DNA of 64,000 nt from contig JAFZRU010000065.1 of assembly GCA_017619755.1 (NCBI GenBank), forward strand, positions 1 to 64,000, in the 5' to 3' direction. A program made the translations under genes and the position numbers. This document shows positions 62,497-64,000 of the stretch, piece after piece (positions within the stretch are counted from its first letter, which is position 1; every line of letters begins with the position of its first letter). The notes below the pieces were generated by a model. It was not told the DNA's origin. It ran no database searches and worked only from the letters and a program-made list of their open reading frames with translations. This stretch comes from Prevotella sp. (lineage in GTDB: Bacteria > Bacteroidota > Bacteroidia > Bacteroidales > Bacteroidaceae).

Positions 62497-63936
62497 CTAT
62501 AGCCTTTTTCTTCCGCTGAACAGCAGCCCGAGGAAGGTGAGGGTACCATTGAGCATGAGCAGCTCGTATCCGAAGCGGTAGGCGGTGAAATGCTGGGTGA
62601 GCTGGTCGGCGGCGAAGCACAACAATGGCGAGGCGACGGCAATGAAAGGCACCGCCTTGTCGTTGACGGCTCTTTTTGTGAAGAGGCTGAAGGCGAAGAG
62701 CCCGAGCAGCGGGCCATAGGTGTAGGAGCACATCACGTAGATGGCATCGATGACACTCGGTGAGTTGACCACGCGGAAAGCGAGGACGAGAGCCACGAAG
62801 CCTATCGCGACCGCGACATGCACGCGCCTTCTGAGCCTTTCATCGTCGGGTTTTTGCACGAGATCGACGCAGCAACTTGTGGTGAGAGCGGTGAGTGCGG
62901 AGTCAGCGCTTGAGAATGCCGCCGCCACGATGCCGAGCGTGAACAGCACCACCACAGCCTGCCCCAACCTTCCTGTTGCTGCAAACATCGGCAGCAACTC
63001 ATCTCCTGCCTGAGGCAATGCAATCCCTTGTCGTGCAGCCAGCACGGTGAGCAAGATGCCGAGAGCGAGGAAGAGCAAATTGGCGGGCAAGAACGCGAAA
63101 CCATAGCTGCACATGTCCTTTTGCGCCTCTTTTAGCGATTTGCAAGTGAGGTTTTTCTGCATCATGTCCTGGTCGAGTCCCGTCATGACGATGGTGATGA
63201 AAATCCCGGAGAGGAACTGCTTCCAGAAAAACTGCTTCGACATAGGGTCGTCGAAGACAAAGATACGGCTTTTAGAGTTGTCTGCCACTGCCTTGGCCGC
63301 CTCCGAGACAGTCATTCCCAATTGGTTGATGACGCAATAGATGATCAGCGCGAGAGCAGCAAACATACAGAAAGTTTGCAGCGTGTCGGTCCACACCAGT
63401 GTCTTGATTCCGCTGTGTCGCGTGTAGAGCCATATCAGCGCCACCATGGCAAGGACGGTGCAAGGGAACGGCACGCCAAAACCGTCGAGTACGAAGCGCT
63501 GCAATACGATGCACACCACATAGAATCTTGCCGCCGCCCCCGTAGCCTTTGAGAGAATGAAGAAGGATGCTCCTGTCTTATATGCTCTTCCTCCGAGCCT
63601 TTTTTTCAGGAAGGAGTAGATGGTGGTGAGGTTGTGCTTGTAATAGACGGGCAGCAACACGAATGCGACGGCGAAATATCCCAAGACAAAGCCCATGCAT
63701 GTCTGCATGTAGGTCATGTCGATGGCCATCACCATTCCCGGCACGCTGACGAAGGTGACGCCGGAGATGGACGCCCCCACCATGCCAAACGCCACGAGGT
63801 ACCACGGAGACTGTCTGTTCCCCCTGAAAAAGGCATCGTTGTCATGACGTACCGAGGTCAGTCGTCCCACAATGAGCAGCAGGGCGAAATAGGCCGCCAC
63901 GGTGGCGAGAATGCTGAAAGCTGCCGTGCTATGCAT
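62497..63936 (-). CDS. Sodium:solute symporter (SSS family)
   Basis: A 479-residue protein with about 13 transmembrane segments. The family pattern is present (FFRGNRQSPWYLVAFGMVGASISGVTFVS near the N-terminus and VLFTLGIVAAAFSSADSALTALTTS for the TM8 sodium site). It differs from the symporter at 46156 and is not part of the glycan cluster. It starts inside the end of the preceding gene (8-bp overlap), which suggests tight coupling. Related symporters near cell-wall recycling genes import sugars such as MurNAc, but this cannot be confirmed here. Confidence 0.92.
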   Translation of the reverse strand: MHSTAAFSILATVAAYFALLLIVGRLTSVRHDNDAFFRGNRQSPWYLVAFGMVGASISGVTFVSVPGMVMAIDMTYMQTCMGFVLGYFAVAFVLLPVYYKHNLTTIYSFLKKRLGGRAYKTGASFFILSKATGAAARFYVVCIVLQRFVLDGFGVPFPCTVLAMVALIWLYTRHSGIKTLVWTDTLQTFCMFAALALIIYCVINQLGMTVSEAAKAVADNSKSRIFVFDDPMSKQFFWKQFLSGIFITIVMTGLDQDMMQKNLTCKSLKEAQKDMCSYGFAFLPANLLFLALGILLTVLAARQGIALPQAGDELLPMFAATGRLGQAVVVLFTLGIVAAAFSSADSALTALTTSCCVDLVQKPDDERLRRRVHVAVAIGFVALVLAFRVVNSPSVIDAIYVMCSYTYGPLLGLFAFSLFTKRAVNDKAVPFIAVASPLLCFAADQLTQHFTAYRFGYELLMLNGTLTFLGLLFSGRKRL

Positions 63937-64000
63937 CTATAAGAACTTTCTCGTTGATGATCTCCCTGAGGATGGCCACCGCCTCCCTGACGGATGTCAC
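63929..64000 (-). CDS. C-terminal end of an upstream gene, partial
   Basis: The last 23 codons (VTSVREAVAILREIINEKV and LIDA) end at a TAG at 63929-63931 and enter from the right window edge. They overlap the symporter start by 8 bp. The fragment is helical and too short to identify. Confidence 0.7.
   Translation of the reverse strand: MTSVREAVAILREIINEKVLIDA

Noticed and set aside
62497-63936. Naming the symporter as a MurNAc transporter
   Set aside because: The only support would be the neighbour gene, of which just 23 codons are visible and cannot be identified.

Overview
The window looks like a chromosomal segment of a Bacteroidales bacterium, most likely Prevotella or a close relative. 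The evidence is two SusC/SusD outer-membrane pairs, lipoproteins with acidic residues right after the lipid-carrying cysteine, Bacteroidota-type promoters (TTTG or TTG, 19-20 bp, then TAnnTTTG), a BspA-like leucine-rich repeat protein, the rsfS-ftsH-cdsA gene order, and a moderately high-GC coding style that creates long antisense shadow frames. No phage, insertion sequence, CRISPR array or rRNA was seen.

Layout. (1) 1-17952, minus strand: one long transcription unit running FAS1 lipoprotein, SusC, SusD, FAS1, FAS1, divergent SusC, SusD, then a secreted protein with chitobiase C-terminal-like repeats that is cut by the window edge. (2) 18190-18517: a structured repeat and a terminator. (3) 18518-21080, minus: a TonB-dependent receptor translationally coupled to a small periplasmic protein, read from a promoter that predicts a leaderless mRNA. 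(4) 21641-24136, plus: one protein fusing two ADP-ribosylglycohydrolase domains around a dual-specificity-type phosphatase. (5) 24447-29807, plus: a six-gene cell-envelope operon ending in an ECF sigma factor and its DUF4974-type anti-sigma factor. (6) 29888-31997, AT-rich: a broken DUF6984-like gene and an ATPase/TOPRIM-like pair resembling AbiL-type defence. (7) 32040-32443: two structured repeats and tRNA-Gln(CUG). (8) 32619-38363, plus: rsfS, ftsH, cdsA, a membrane metallophosphoesterase and an LRR protein. (9) 38552-56239, plus: a carbohydrate-use cluster (TIM-barrel/DUF3826 fusion, GH127, GH141-like beta-helix, MFS porter, DapA-like aldolase, sodium symporter, GH78, a large TIM-barrel hydrolase, and a GH43-like/GH2/malectin fusion). 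The mix resembles rhamnogalacturonan side-chain degradation, but there is no SusC/D. (10) 56249-64000: Pif1-like helicase, an AAA ATPase with a nuclease-like tail, an FKBP lipoprotein, a gpx-trxB pair, and a second sodium symporter coupled to a gene running off the window.

The most unusual signals are non-coding. First, a family of branched, terminator-like repeats (four copies at 18.2-18.5, 24.15 and 32.0-32.3 kb) has hairpins that change sequence but keep pairing, and one conserved 5-nt loop. Second, four tandem arrays with 9-10 nt units each begin at or within about 12 nt of a stop codon, and each unit carries a stop triplet in the sense direction. Domain calls come from motif reading alone, with no database search.
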